Part shown: piece by piece, positions 8,987 through 18,266 of the stretch
Layout: each line of letters begins with the position of its first letter
How positions within the stretch are numbered: position 1 is the stretch's first letter
Assembly (NCBI GenBank): GCA_964386915.1
Contig: CAYLUQ010000004.1
Location: forward strand, 67,973-131,972
DNA from: JADHMP01 sp964386915
GTDB taxonomy: Bacteria; Bacteroidota; Bacteroidia; Flavobacteriales; Flavobacteriaceae
Direction of reading: 5' to 3'
DNA: 64,000 nt
Made by a program: the position numbers and the translations under genes
The notes under the pieces: model-generated
The model's database searches: none
What the model saw: only the letters and a program-made list of their open reading frames with translations
Told to the model about the DNA's origin: nothing

Positions 8987-10977
8987 TTGAAAAATTTTTT
9001 TACCAATTTCAAAGGAGATGCCCTTGGAGGTATCACAGCCGGCATTGTGGCTTTGCCACTAGCCCTTGCTTTTGGCGTTAGCTCGGGAATGGGTCCCAGT
9101 GCTGGTCTATATGGCGCCATATTTTTAAGCTTTTTTGCTACTCTTTTTGGCGGCACCCCCACCCAAATCTCTGGCCCCACTGCTCCTATGACAGCAGTGA
9201 GTATGGTGGTTATTGCAGGAATTATTGGGGTCAACAATGGCAATCTCGAACAAGCTTTGCCTTATATTTTACTTGTTTTTTTACTCAGTGGCATAATGCA
9301 AGTTGGCCTAGGAGTTGCAGGCCTCGGAAAGTATATTAAATATATTCCCTATCCCGTTGTTTCTGGTTTTATGACCGCCATAGGGGTCATCATATTGATC
9401 ACGCAAATTCTTCCTGTTATAGGTTATGATGTTAAGAATGATGAGGTCTTAATCAAGCAAAACATTCCCATAGCTGAAGAACATATTTTGGAAAAAATTC
9501 TCATAGATGAATCTAAAGAAGGTTTACTGGTGCTGGAGGATTTTAAAGAAACCATCTTGCGTGCCGAAAAAATTACAAAAGAACAAATTGAGTTAGAGGC
9601 CACCAACATGGCCAAAAAATCGAGCTCCGGCGTGATGGGTACCCTACGCACCATACCTAGGGCACTACCCTTTTTTAATTTCATTGAATTTGCTATGGCT
9701 CTAGCTACCATTATCATCATATATGGGTTTAAACGGATCACCAAAGTGGTGCCCAGTAGGCTTGTTGCCCTACTTGTTGTTTCGGGCGTAGCCATTTTAG
9801 GACAACTGGACTACAGGCCCATTCAGGCAATTCCCGAAGGGTTTCCATCCCTCAATATCGAAATTTTTAGTGCCTTTGAACTGAATACTATTCTACCCTA
9901 TATAGGTACCGCCCTAACTCTTGCCCTACTTGGAGCCATTGACTCCTTGCTCACCTCCGTGGTGGCAGACAACCTCACCAAAACCAAACACGCCCCCAAC
10001 AAAGAATTGATTGGTCAAGGCGTTGGCAATAGCATGGCAGCCTTATTTGGTGGAATTCCGGGTGCAGGGGCCACTATTAGAACGGTTGTCAACATTCAAT
10101 CTGGGGGCAAAACAAAACTATCTGGCATGATTGCTTCTCTAGTTCTACTGGCCATTTTACTGGTGTTAAGTCCCTTAGCCTCTAAAATTCCGGCTGCTGT
10201 CCTAGCGGGAATTTTGGTCACCGTAGGCATAGGTGTTATGGATTTTAAAGGGCTTAAAGCTATTCCAAAAATTCCAGCCTCTGAAATCATTATCATGGTC
10301 ACGGTTTTGGTTTTGTCTGTGTTTTGGAATTTAGTTTATGCCGTTGGAATTGGATTGGTGATGGCCTCTCTGTTTTTCATGAAAAAAATGGGAGATATTT
10401 CCAATCANNNNNNNNNNNNNNNNNNNNNNNNNNNNNNNNNNNNNNNNNNNNNNNNNNNNNNNNNNNNNNNNNNNNNNNNNNNNNNNNNNNNNNNNNNNNN
10501 NNNNNNNGATTGGTGATGGCCTCTCTGTTTTTCATGAAAAAAATGGGAGATATTTCCAATCAGTACTCCAAAATAGCACCCGTTATTAAAGAAAAAAAAT
10601 GGAAAGACGAAGAGCAATTAGACAATGCCTTTTTAGAAAAAATATTCATCAAACACCTAAGTGGACCCCTCTTTTTTGGATTTACTTCCGACTTTCAAAA
10701 CCTCTTTAAGCAATTGCCAAGAACGGCTATAGTGGTCATTTTTAGAATGGATCGAGTGCCCTATATTGATCAATCGGGTCTATATGCCATGGAAGATGCC
10801 TTAATTGAATTGAGTCAGAAAAACATTGTTCCGCTTATGGTTGGAATAGAGAATCAGCCTAGATTTTTGATGAACAGTATTGGTCTTATAGGCCCATTAA
10901 TTCCAGAAGATCATATTTTTAAATCGTTTCAGGCATGCCGTGAATGGGTCATCCAAAACAATGGAAAGTGGACCTAA
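8987..10977 (+). CDS. SulP-family anion transporter, split by a false 100-N gap
   Basis: An SLC26/SulP permease with a TTG start (KNFFTNFKGDALGGITAG is the canonical N terminus). As written, the frame breaks just after the N run. Deleting the Ns and one of the two flanking 55-bp copies gives a continuous 612-codon frame (611 aa). Conserved parts are GDALGGITAGIVALPLALAFG, GGTPTQISGPTAPM and GGIPGAGATIRT; the last 120 residues form a cytoplasmic STAS domain (DQSGLYAMEDAL). Residues about 148-228 are a charged insertion between membrane helices that is absent from typical SulP proteins. The family carries bicarbonate, sulfate, chloride or dicarboxylates; the substrate is undetermined. A second SulP gene lies at 23503. 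Confidence 0.9.
10353..10407 (+). repeat. 55-bp contig-end overlap, copy 1
   Basis: This 55-bp sequence, starting GATTGGTGATGG and ending TTTCCAATCA, is identical to 10508-10562 on the other side of the N run. Both copies encode the same SulP residues. An exact 55-bp overlap at two contig ends is what a de Bruijn graph assembler with k=55 leaves, so this is a technical duplication, not a biological repeat. Confidence 0.93.
10408..10507. other. Scaffold gap of 100 N (artefact)
   Basis: Exactly 100 N, the conventional filler for a gap of unknown size, inside the SulP coding region. Because the flanks overlap by 55 identical bases and joining them restores the frame, the true gap length is minus 55, meaning no missing sequence. 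Confidence 0.95.
10508..10562 (+). repeat. 55-bp contig-end overlap, copy 2
   Basis: Exact second copy of the sequence at 10353-10407. The coding frame continues from it into the STAS domain (SNQYSKIAPVIKEKKW). One of the two copies should be deleted together with the Ns. Confidence 0.93.
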
Positions 10978-11051
10978 AAAAACCTTGAAAAGAGGTTTAT
11001 AAATTGTTGGTATCTCCTATGGGGAATGTTTAATTCTTTAAAATATTGATT

Positions 11052-11059
11052 TATTTTTG
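11052..11059 (+). promoter_or_regulatory. Candidate -7 box of trxB promoter
   Basis: TATTTTTG matches the Bacteroidota -7 consensus TAnnTTTG and ends 19 bp before the trxB ATG. A clear -33 TTG at 17-23 bp upstream is not seen; GTTTAA occupies that region. Confidence 0.5.
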
Positions 11060-11078
11060 ATCGAATTAGACTTGTACT

Positions 11079-12014
11079 ATGGAATCTATCAAAACGCTGA
11101 TTATTGGAAGCGGACCGGCAGGATATACGGCTGCCATTTATGCGGCAAGAGCCGATTTAAAACCTGTTCTCTACACCGGACTAGAACCCGGAGGTCAATT
11201 GACAACCACCACCGAGGTAGACAACTTTCCAGGATATCCGGAAGGTGTAGATGGGCCTAAAATGATGGTTGAATTGCAACAGCAAGCAGAGCGCTTTGGC
11301 ACCGAAGTGCGTATTGGTTTTATTCATAAAGTAGAATTTGCCACCGAAGTGGGAGGCATCCACAAAGCGTATGTTGAAGGTGGTCCTGAAATTGAAGCCC
11401 AAACAATAATTATCAGCACAGGCGCTACCGCTAAATATTTAGGATTGCCTAGTGAGCAACGACTTAGAGGAGGTGGTGTATCCGCTTGTGCCGTTTGCGA
11501 TGGATTTTTCTACAAAGGGCAAGAAGTGGCTATAGTGGGTGGTGGAGACACCGCCGCTGAAGAGGCTACCTATTTGGCCAATATATGCTCTAAGGTTACC
11601 ATGCTCGTGCGACGAGACGAAATGCGAGCTTCTAAAGCCATGCAACACCGGGTGACCCAAACTGCCAACATCGATTTACGCTATAACTCAGAAATTGAAG
11701 AAGTGTTGGGGGAAAACGTAGTAGAAGGCATTCGTATTAAAAATAATAAAACGGGAGTGGTAGAAGAAATTCCCATTACAGGACTTTTCATTGCCATAGG
11801 CCATCAGCCCAATACCGAATTGTTTAAAGGACAACTCGATATGGATGAGGCCGGCTATTTGATTACAAAAGGGAAATCGACCAAAACCAATCTACCCGGA
11901 GTTTTTGCCTCTGGAGATGTTCAAGATAAAGAATATAGGCAAGCGGTAACAGCAGCCGGAACCGGTTGTATGGCAGCACTAGATGCGGAACGCTATCTTC
12001 AGTCCCTGAATTGA
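11079..12014 (+). CDS. trxB: Thioredoxin-disulfide reductase
   Basis: A 311-aa cytoplasmic flavoenzyme that transfers electrons from NADPH through FAD to thioredoxin. The FAD-binding loop GSGPAG is at 10-15, the redox-active CAVC is C137-C140, the NADPH loop GGGDTAAEEA follows, and the C-terminal FAD motif ASGDVQDKEYRQ is present. Length and domain order are standard for bacterial TrxB. The ATG is chosen because it sits 9 residues before the FAD loop, as in homologues. It is monocistronic: it has its own upstream promoter element, and the next gene is convergent 17 bp away. Confidence 0.97.
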   Translation: MESIKTLIIGSGPAGYTAAIYAARADLKPVLYTGLEPGGQLTTTTEVDNFPGYPEGVDGPKMMVELQQQAERFGTEVRIGFIHKVEFATEVGGIHKAYVEGGPEIEAQTIIISTGATAKYLGLPSEQRLRGGGVSACAVCDGFFYKGQEVAIVGGGDTAAEEATYLANICSKVTMLVRRDEMRASKAMQHRVTQTANIDLRYNSEIEEVLGENVVEGIRIKNNKTGVVEEIPITGLFIAIGHQPNTELFKGQLDMDEAGYLITKGKSTKTNLPGVFASGDVQDKEYRQAVTAAGTGCMAALDAERYLQSLN

Positions 12015-12031
12015 GAGGAGTAAGCCCGTTT

Positions 12032-13930
12032 TTAATCCATTTCGGTTTGGACTTTTTCCCATTCTTGCAGTAGAACTTCCAAGTCTTTTTTCTTGACTTG
12101 ATAGTGGTCAAAAAAAGAAGGATCGGCCACGGTGGCATCATAGTCAACCTCAAGAGCCACGTCTAAACTTTTGATTTCTTTTTCTAGTTGACTAATTTTC
12201 TTTTCGAGCTGACTCAATCTTTTTTGCAAGGCTCTGTCTTGCTTTTGTTGGGCATAGTGTTGGGCTCCTGTCCCTTGAGAGCTTGTTGCAGCTGGTTTTT
12301 GTTTTTGCTCTAATTCTTTAAGAGAATCCATTGCCCGATCCTGAAGAAAGGTTTCAATTCCTCCTAAATAAGGTTTAATTTTTTCATTTTTAAATTCGAT
12401 AACCTTATCACACAGACCTTCCAAAAAATCTCTATCGTGTGAAACCAAAATGAGAGTGCCTTCAAATTTGGATAAAGCTTCTTTTAAAATTTTTTTAGAA
12501 GCAATATCTAAATGATTGGTGGGTTCATCCATAATCAACACATTAAAAGGCTGTGTTAACAAGGCGCACAAGGCCAACCGATTGCGCTCTCCACCTGACA
12601 AGACCTGCACTTTTTTATCTACAGCATCTCCTTGAAAAAGAAAGGCCCCTAGAAGATCTCGAACAGGCGGACTTTTGGGCGTAGCTGTTTTTTCTACAGT
12701 CTCTAAAAGCGTTAGTTGGGGCGCCAAACTAGCCGACTGATTTTGAGCAAAATAGCCAATTTTCACATTATGTCCCATTTTCAGCTGACCTTCATAATTT
12801 ATCTCTTCCACCAAAATTTTAGCAAGGGTAGATTTTCCCTGTCCGTTTTGCCCTACAAAAGCAATTTTATCCCCGCGATTCACTTGAAGAGAAATCTTAT
12901 TCAACACCCTATGCGTTCCATAAGTTTTAGAAATATCATTCGCTTCTAAAATCACCTTGCCGGGTTGCAGTGCCACTGGAAATTGAAGTTTCATGACCTG
13001 ATTTTCTTCCGGGTCAATTTGGATACGCTCCATTTTATCGAGCTTTTTGATGAGCGATTGTGCCATGCTAGCCTTGCTGGCTTTAGCCCTAAACTTTTCG
13101 ATTAGTTTTTCAGTATGCGCAATTTGTTTTTCTTGATTTTTTTGAGCCGCAACTTGTTGTTCTCTCAATTCGGCCCGCAGCTCCATATATTTTGAATAGG
13201 GCTTTTTAAAATCGAAAAGCCGTTGTTGAATAATTTCTATTGTTCTATTGGTTACTTGATCCAAAAACATTTTATCATGCGAAACCACTACAACCGCGCC
13301 AGTATATTTTTTGAGAAACTGCTCTAGCCAGATAATGGCTTCAATATCCAAATGGTTGGTTGGCTCATCTAACAATAATAGATGATGCTTTTTCAACAAT
13401 AGCTTAGCCAATTCAATGCGCATGCGCCAACCACCTGAAAAGGTGTCTGTTTGATTATCAAATTGATTGGGTGAAAAGCCTAATCCTTTTAAGATTTTTT
13501 CGGTTTCAGCTTGATAGTGATACCCTCCCTGCATTTCGAATTGGGTGTTAAGCGTATCAAGTTCATCTAGGACTTCTAGATAGGCTGGATCCTCATAATC
13601 TTGGGTATTAGCAATGATTTGATGAATACTTTCTATTCTTTTTTCTATGGTTTGTATGGCGTCAAATGCCGTATAGGCTTCTTCTAGCACGGTGCGCCCA
13701 TGTTCAAAATCCAAATCTTGAGGCAAATAGCCAATGGTATTGTTTTTTTCTAAGGCAAATGAACCACTGGTTGGCTTCTGTTTCTGTGCAATTAGTTGTA
13801 ATAAAGTTGATTTGCCGGCTCCATTTTTACCAATCAACCCTACCCGATCTCCTTCATTTAATCGAAAAGAAAGCTCCTCAAAAAGCACTTCACCGCCAAA
13901 GTGAACCGAAATATTATGGGCATTTAACAT
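12032..13930 (-). CDS. ABC-F family ATPase
   Basis: A 632-aa soluble protein with two ABC domains and no membrane segment. Domain 1 has Walker A GKNGAGKS (about 36-43), signature SGGWRMR and Walker B LLLLDEPTNHLD. Domain 2 has GQNGQGKS, signature SGGERNR and VLIMDEPTNHLD. A charged linker lies between them, and a C-terminal coiled coil (KRLSQLEKKISQLEKEI) is followed by a short tail. ABC-F proteins act on the ribosome, relieving stalled or drug-bound states. The length and C-terminal coiled coil resemble the Uup/YheS housekeeping types rather than a dedicated resistance protein. The start is 1 bp from the stop of the upstream FAD oxidoreductase gene, so they are cotranscribed. Confidence 0.93.
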   Translation of the reverse strand: MLNAHNISVHFGGEVLFEELSFRLNEGDRVGLIGKNGAGKSTLLQLIAQKQKPTSGSFALEKNNTIGYLPQDLDFEHGRTVLEEAYTAFDAIQTIEKRIESIHQIIANTQDYEDPAYLEVLDELDTLNTQFEMQGGYHYQAETEKILKGLGFSPNQFDNQTDTFSGGWRMRIELAKLLLKKHHLLLLDEPTNHLDIEAIIWLEQFLKKYTGAVVVVSHDKMFLDQVTNRTIEIIQQRLFDFKKPYSKYMELRAELREQQVAAQKNQEKQIAHTEKLIEKFRAKASKASMAQSLIKKLDKMERIQIDPEENQVMKLQFPVALQPGKVILEANDISKTYGTHRVLNKISLQVNRGDKIAFVGQNGQGKSTLAKILVEEINYEGQLKMGHNVKIGYFAQNQSASLAPQLTLLETVEKTATPKSPPVRDLLGAFLFQGDAVDKKVQVLSGGERNRLALCALLTQPFNVLIMDEPTNHLDIASKKILKEALSKFEGTLILVSHDRDFLEGLCDKVIEFKNEKIKPYLGGIETFLQDRAMDSLKELEQKQKPAATSSQGTGAQHYAQQKQDRALQKRLSQLEKKISQLEKEIKSLDVALEVDYDATVADPSFFDHYQVKKKDLEVLLQEWEKVQTEMD

Positions 13931-14998
13931 TTAATCATTTTCAGGGGTTGTCATAAACCGATTGATGTTGACTTTATCTGGCAAAGAAATACCTTCAAAT
14001 ATAAATTGACACAGCCATTTTGATAAAAGGGGGGCCATTAGAGAACCTCGGGTGCCCAAACCATTGAACACATAGAGGTTGGGATGTTTGGGATGTTCGC
14101 CTAATAAAGGCTTTCTGTCTATGACCGTGGGACGTATACGAGCCTTTTGAGATACGATTTCATAAGGAACTTGTAGTATCTTTTCCAATTGCATCATGAG
14201 CCATTCTTTTCCTTCTAGAGTTGTTTTCAACGACTTATTTTTCCAGTTATAAGTTGCACCCACCCAAAAATAGTCCAATTCTAAAGGAACCACAAAAATT
14301 TGCGACTTAAGCACCGTCTGTAGCTTTAGTTTTGGAGCTCTAATGAGCAGCATTTCTCCCTTATTGCCCACCAAGGGCAAATGATTAAAAAAGGGGTTTA
14401 ATCGCATTTGATAGCCTTCACAAAAAATAATTTGATCGGCTTTTAAGTCTTTATAAAGAACACCCTTTGGCGTAAGTTTTAAGGCTTGATAATCAAAAGG
14501 TGCTGCCACAAAACAATCTTTTGGCAATTGCTTTTTGAATTCATCAAGCATTTTGGGAAGATCCAATCTAAAGACCTCATGCACGGTTCCATAACCATAT
14601 TTGGAATTGACAGAATCAGACAGTTTTTTGTGAGTTGGGGGGGCTAAAAACAAATCTAGCCCAGGGGAACAGCTTGCTTTTTCCCAGCTGAGCATTTCGC
14701 TTGAGTTGGCAAAAATTCGTGAGATTGTTGTGGGAATAATACCTCTTTTCTTTTTCTCTGCAAAAATGGGTTCAAGGCTTTTGTAAAAAAATTGGGCATA
14801 GGAAAAAAATTCTAAAGCATTCCAAGAAAGCGTATATCGTTTTAATACTGTGGGGTTAGCTAGTCCGGCAGCAACTCTACTGGCATTCCATTGCGGTTGG
14901 TCAATAATATAAAAGGGTTGCTTTCTTTTTAGAAACTGCACAGCGAGGGAAAATCCCGCTAACCCATAACCCACAATGATGGTCTTATTCAACATCAA
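13931..14998 (-). CDS. FAD-dependent oxidoreductase (DAO-type)
   Basis: A 355-aa protein (354 if the second ATG is used). The N terminus is a dinucleotide-binding fold, IIVGYGLAGFSLA, typical of D-amino-acid-oxidase/glycine-oxidase-like enzymes, and the C-terminal GLGTRGSLMAP segment is the second FAD contact seen in the oxidase half of MnmC-like proteins. No methyltransferase half is present, and the substrate is unknown. It lies immediately downstream of gldN on the same strand, separated by a strong terminator-like hairpin, so it probably has partly independent expression. It is tightly coupled to the ABC-F gene downstream. Confidence 0.8.
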   Translation of the reverse strand: MMLNKTIIVGYGLAGFSLAVQFLKRKQPFYIIDQPQWNASRVAAGLANPTVLKRYTLSWNALEFFSYAQFFYKSLEPIFAEKKKRGIIPTTISRIFANSSEMLSWEKASCSPGLDLFLAPPTHKKLSDSVNSKYGYGTVHEVFRLDLPKMLDEFKKQLPKDCFVAAPFDYQALKLTPKGVLYKDLKADQIIFCEGYQMRLNPFFNHLPLVGNKGEMLLIRAPKLKLQTVLKSQIFVVPLELDYFWVGATYNWKNKSLKTTLEGKEWLMMQLEKILQVPYEIVSQKARIRPTVIDRKPLLGEHPKHPNLYVFNGLGTRGSLMAPLLSKWLCQFIFEGISLPDKVNINRFMTTPEND

Positions 14999-15010
14999 CT
15001 TTTTATGGCA

Positions 15011-15045
15011 AAAAAAAGGCCGCCCTTTCGAGCAGCATTTTTTTT
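15011..15045 (-). terminator. Intrinsic terminator downstream of gldN
   Basis: On the minus strand a 7-bp stem GCTGCTC / GGGCGGC (two G-U pairs) with a GAAA tetraloop is followed by a C and seven T. It lies 18 bp after the gldN stop and marks the end of the gldKLMN unit. An A run on the other side makes it potentially bidirectional. Confidence 0.75.
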
Positions 15046-15062
15046 AAACTATCTTTTTGGAT

Positions 15063-15968
15063 TTAGTTGTTCCACATATCTTGTTCAAAGTCTCGAATTC
15101 TTCCCTTGATGCGTTCAGACTCTAAGAGTTGACGCAAGGCATCTTCATAGATATAATCTTTCACTTCGCGATCTTCAAACACATTTTCTTCTTTATAAAT
15201 CACGGCGTTGAAACGTCTAGAATTAAGAATGTTATCAAAAGTGATGGGCTGAGAAGAGTTTTTGACATTGAAAGCCGAGCTTTTGTTTAAGATTTCTCGA
15301 GCGTTAGGATACCACACCCAAAAAAGCGGCACTAAGGCATCTGCCATAGCCTCTGGGCCTTGGCTTAAGGTTGACACATCGGGCGCCACAGGTGCAATTC
15401 CCAAAAGGCGATAGCGCAATTCGCCTAAACGCTTGTCAAAATACCAAGTGCCTTTGATGCGATATTGCATAATTTTATCAGATTCTACTTTATAGATATC
15501 ATAATCATTTTCGGTCACTTCTTCTCCCGCATTTGACTTTTCAATCCCTTCAGAAGATAGTTGCTTAGACAATAAAGATTGTTCTAAATCTTCAAAACTG
15601 AGTTTGTCTCTGAAATAAGAAGTACGGTAAACTTCTGTGATTTCACCAGCCTCTATTCCGTCAATTAACAAGCGAAACAATGATTTTCTTGTGGAGGACA
15701 AAAGTCCATTATTGACTGTGGGATAATAGAGTGGAAAATTAATTCGCTCATCCAAATCAATAATTTCCCAAACCGTTGTGGACCACATCACATCACGGTC
15801 GTCTACAAATCCATAGTCCACAGGAGTATTGTCATTAGAAGCGATTTGCACCTCAGACAATTCTCCAATTTCTGTGGGTACCTTAGCATTGAGCAAATTA
15901 GATTGCCCGTAGCTAACCCAAGTTGCGGTGAGGAGAAAGAACGTTAAAAACTTGATGTGATTTAACAT
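15063..15968 (-). CDS. gldN: Gliding motility / type IX secretion protein GldN
   Basis: A 301-aa periplasmic protein with a signal peptide ending near VSYGQSN. The central block DDRDVMWSTTVWEIIDLDERINFPLYYP is the family hallmark, followed by FRLLIDGI, a KIMQYRIKGTWYFDKR segment and LFWVWYPNAR. GldN (PorN) binds GldK and links the outer-membrane ring to the GldLM motor of the type IX secretion system. It is the last gene of gldK-gldL-gldM-gldN, starts 7 bp after gldM, and is followed by a terminator. No gldO paralogue is present. Confidence 0.96.
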   Translation of the reverse strand: MLNHIKFLTFFLLTATWVSYGQSNLLNAKVPTEIGELSEVQIASNDNTPVDYGFVDDRDVMWSTTVWEIIDLDERINFPLYYPTVNNGLLSSTRKSLFRLLIDGIEAGEITEVYRTSYFRDKLSFEDLEQSLLSKQLSSEGIEKSNAGEEVTENDYDIYKVESDKIMQYRIKGTWYFDKRLGELRYRLLGIAPVAPDVSTLSQGPEAMADALVPLFWVWYPNAREILNKSSAFNVKNSSQPITFDNILNSRRFNAVIYKEENVFEDREVKDYIYEDALRQLLESERIKGRIRDFEQDMWNN

Positions 15969-15975
15969 GATCGGT

Positions 15976-17556
15976 TTAATTAATTGTGATCGAAATAGAT
16001 TGGGTAGGTTTTAGCTTGTAATTCGGATTAGAAGGAATCACCACCTTGATGTCAGAAATAATAACGGTTTGTCCGTTTTTAATTCTACTCAGCGCATTTC
16101 TTGCTCGGCTGTCTAACTTGTCTCCTTGAATCACGATACTAGGTTGCCCCGGTGCTCTAAAGCGGAACGATTTGGTTTGCAGTGGCAAATCAAAATCGAA
16201 GTCTTCTAAACGGGCTTCTACTGTTCCACGCTCTAAACTGGATTTAGGCAAGGTAAAATCTCCTGATTTTCCTCTAAAGAAACCAGATGGTTTTGGAATA
16301 TCCTTAATTCTAAAGCTTGAAACTGAAGAAACTTTATTGCCATCAGGAAGGGTTCCTGTAACATTAATCTTCACTTCTCTTCCACTTCCGGGTGAAAGAC
16401 TATATTTACTTCCTTTAACCCGTTTCAATCCGGGTGCACTAGCCGTAACTTTACTATCGGCAATGCCTGGAATAGATATGGTTATAGGATTTTCTACCCC
16501 ACGGTAAACCACATTCATTTTATCGGCAGAAATGACCGCTGAATTGGGTTTATTGATAACGGCAAAACTTTGACTTACGGGGATATTCGATTCTTCCATA
16601 TCGTTGAGGAAGACCAAATTTCCAGTCAATTCATGGTCACCAGGTGAACCAGCACTCACGTTGAGTTTAATTCCACCTGGAATCAATTCATAATCTTCTT
16701 CGGTTAGTGTTCTGCCATCTAGCTTAATATCAACTCGATTTGGATTTTGTGCGCCTCCTTTTCTTCCTAAAACGATACTTCCATCAAAAGTTTCACCTTG
16801 ATAGTAGGCCCCTTTTTCGGTTTTTAGAAGCGTAATATAGTTACTTTCGTTTACGCTAGATTCCATTTCTAACTCTTTCCCCATTAGGGTGGTGAGTACA
16901 TCCGATTCCGTTTGCCGGATATCGTTTTGCATCATGGTCAATTTCGCCAAAGATGAAATGAGCGGGAAACCTTCATAATTGTAGCTTAGCCAAGGTTGAT
17001 CTTGGTTGTCTTTATTTTTAATGTTTCCATTTTCATCTCCGGTGAAAAAACGAGCTTCAACCATTTCGATATATTGTGGATATTGACTCCCAAATACTTG
17101 AATCACGCGCATTTTAAATTCATTGATCATGTCAATAAATTCTTGTCCCTGGGGCGACACGCCATTGGCGTCAAAAAACACCATATCAAGTTGTTCACCC
17201 TTATCCATTTGTGCGTATTCTTTGAGCTCGGGATCTTTTTCGCGTTGGGCTGCGGTAATTTCCGTTTTGATTTCGGAAATTCTATTAAAGAAGGCATCTG
17301 CTTCTTCTTTAATTTCATTTGCGGTTCTTTGGTGCCCTATCCACTTTCCGCCTTTTTCTTGGGCGTTGGTTTCAATTTTGCTGTAGTAAATGTTGTTGCT
17401 TTCTTCAACGCGGCCATTGGCGTCGTTGATTTTGACAAACATTTGCCCAAAGCCGTCCAGAACTTCTTTACTCACGTTCAATGCGAGCATGGTGATAAAC
17501 ACCAAATACATCAAACTGATGAGTTTCTGCCTAGGGGTTTCTTTTGCTCCTGCCAT
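15976..17556 (-). CDS. gldM: Type IX secretion motor protein GldM
   Basis: A 526-aa inner-membrane protein with one N-terminal transmembrane helix (LISLMYLVFITMLALNVS, about 11-28) and a long periplasmic part of four Ig-like domains. GldM forms a dimer in the GldL pentamer and rotates to transmit proton-driven torque to the outer-membrane ring. The signature N terminus MAGAKETPRQKLISLMYLVF is conserved in the family. It lies between gldL and gldN with 7-11 bp spacings. A 202-codon frame on the opposite strand is a shadow of this gene. Confidence 0.96.
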   Translation of the reverse strand: MAGAKETPRQKLISLMYLVFITMLALNVSKEVLDGFGQMFVKINDANGRVEESNNIYYSKIETNAQEKGGKWIGHQRTANEIKEEADAFFNRISEIKTEITAAQREKDPELKEYAQMDKGEQLDMVFFDANGVSPQGQEFIDMINEFKMRVIQVFGSQYPQYIEMVEARFFTGDENGNIKNKDNQDQPWLSYNYEGFPLISSLAKLTMMQNDIRQTESDVLTTLMGKELEMESSVNESNYITLLKTEKGAYYQGETFDGSIVLGRKGGAQNPNRVDIKLDGRTLTEEDYELIPGGIKLNVSAGSPGDHELTGNLVFLNDMEESNIPVSQSFAVINKPNSAVISADKMNVVYRGVENPITISIPGIADSKVTASAPGLKRVKGSKYSLSPGSGREVKINVTGTLPDGNKVSSVSSFRIKDIPKPSGFFRGKSGDFTLPKSSLERGTVEARLEDFDFDLPLQTKSFRFRAPGQPSIVIQGDKLDSRARNALSRIKNGQTVIISDIKVVIPSNPNYKLKPTQSISITIN

Positions 17557-17567
17557 TTTTTACTTGC

Positions 17568-18215
17568 TTATTTGTTAGACATGGCATTAAGCATACCGCC
17601 ATAAACTTGGTTTAAGCTGGCTAGGTTTTTTCCTAAGCTGTCCATTTGTTGTTTCAACTGAGCGGCATTCTTTTCCATTTCAGCATTGAAATTGTTGCTG
17701 TTTTGAGAATGTTGTAATTGACTTTGAAACGCAGCATTGAGTGCTTCCAACTGGCTAGAGGCCTGATTTAATTTTTCGCCATAAGATTTTGTGGCTGCCA
17801 CAGCATCTGAAGCAGGAGCAAGTGATTTTGCTGAAGCTTCTAAATCTTTAATGCTAGAGGTTAAATCTTTCATGAGGCTGACATCTAACTTGGCTTCCTT
17901 CATGAGTTCATCAATTTTGCTCGAAAGGCTCTCGCCTTTAGGTGCGCCGGCTGGTTTGGCCCCGCCTCCTTTGACTTTTTTAACAAAGTCTTGGTGTTCT
18001 TCTTTAATTTCCCCAGTATTGAGTGCCGAAACGGTAAAAATCAAGGCTTCTGTGCCCAGTCCTAATCCCAAAACTAATCCCCCTGTGATGGGGCCAATTT
18101 CTAGGTGAAGAATTTTAAATAATGCGCCAATAATTACTACTGCTCCTCCTAAACCAAAAAGCATGTGCATGGCAATTTTACTTCTTAATCTTTTGTTTAA
18201 TGCTTTATCATTCAT
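17568..18215 (-). CDS. gldL: Type IX secretion proton-channel motor protein GldL
   Basis: A 215-aa protein with two transmembrane helices (about 16-36 and 43-65) and a long cytoplasmic coiled-coil tail rich in Gln, Ser and Leu. The motor residues described in Flavobacterium johnsoniae GldL (K27, H30, E49) are matched by K34, H37 and E56 with identical spacing, so the proton pathway looks intact. GldL forms the pentameric stator-like channel around the GldM helices and powers secretion and gliding. It lies 11 bp upstream of gldM and 51 bp downstream of gldK. Confidence 0.96.
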   Translation of the reverse strand: MNDKALNKRLRSKIAMHMLFGLGGAVVIIGALFKILHLEIGPITGGLVLGLGLGTEALIFTVSALNTGEIKEEHQDFVKKVKGGGAKPAGAPKGESLSSKIDELMKEAKLDVSLMKDLTSSIKDLEASAKSLAPASDAVAATKSYGEKLNQASSQLEALNAAFQSQLQHSQNSNNFNAEMEKNAAQLKQQMDSLGKNLASLNQVYGGMLNAMSNK

Positions 18216-18266
18216 GTTAATAAACTTTTAGTCTATAAATATAATTAAAATTAGACGTTTAGCCTT

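Noticed and set aside
10324..10977. Separate 217-aa gene after the N gap
   Set aside because: It is the C-terminal part of the SulP gene; the apparent start comes from the N run and the duplicated 55 bases.
10980..10998. Weak hairpin after SulP (AAACCT / AGGTTT)
   Set aside because: Six A/T-rich pairs without a T tract; not convincing as a terminator.
16996..17604. 202-codon frame opposite gldM
   Set aside because: It lies wholly antisense to a well-conserved gene and has no family features of its own.
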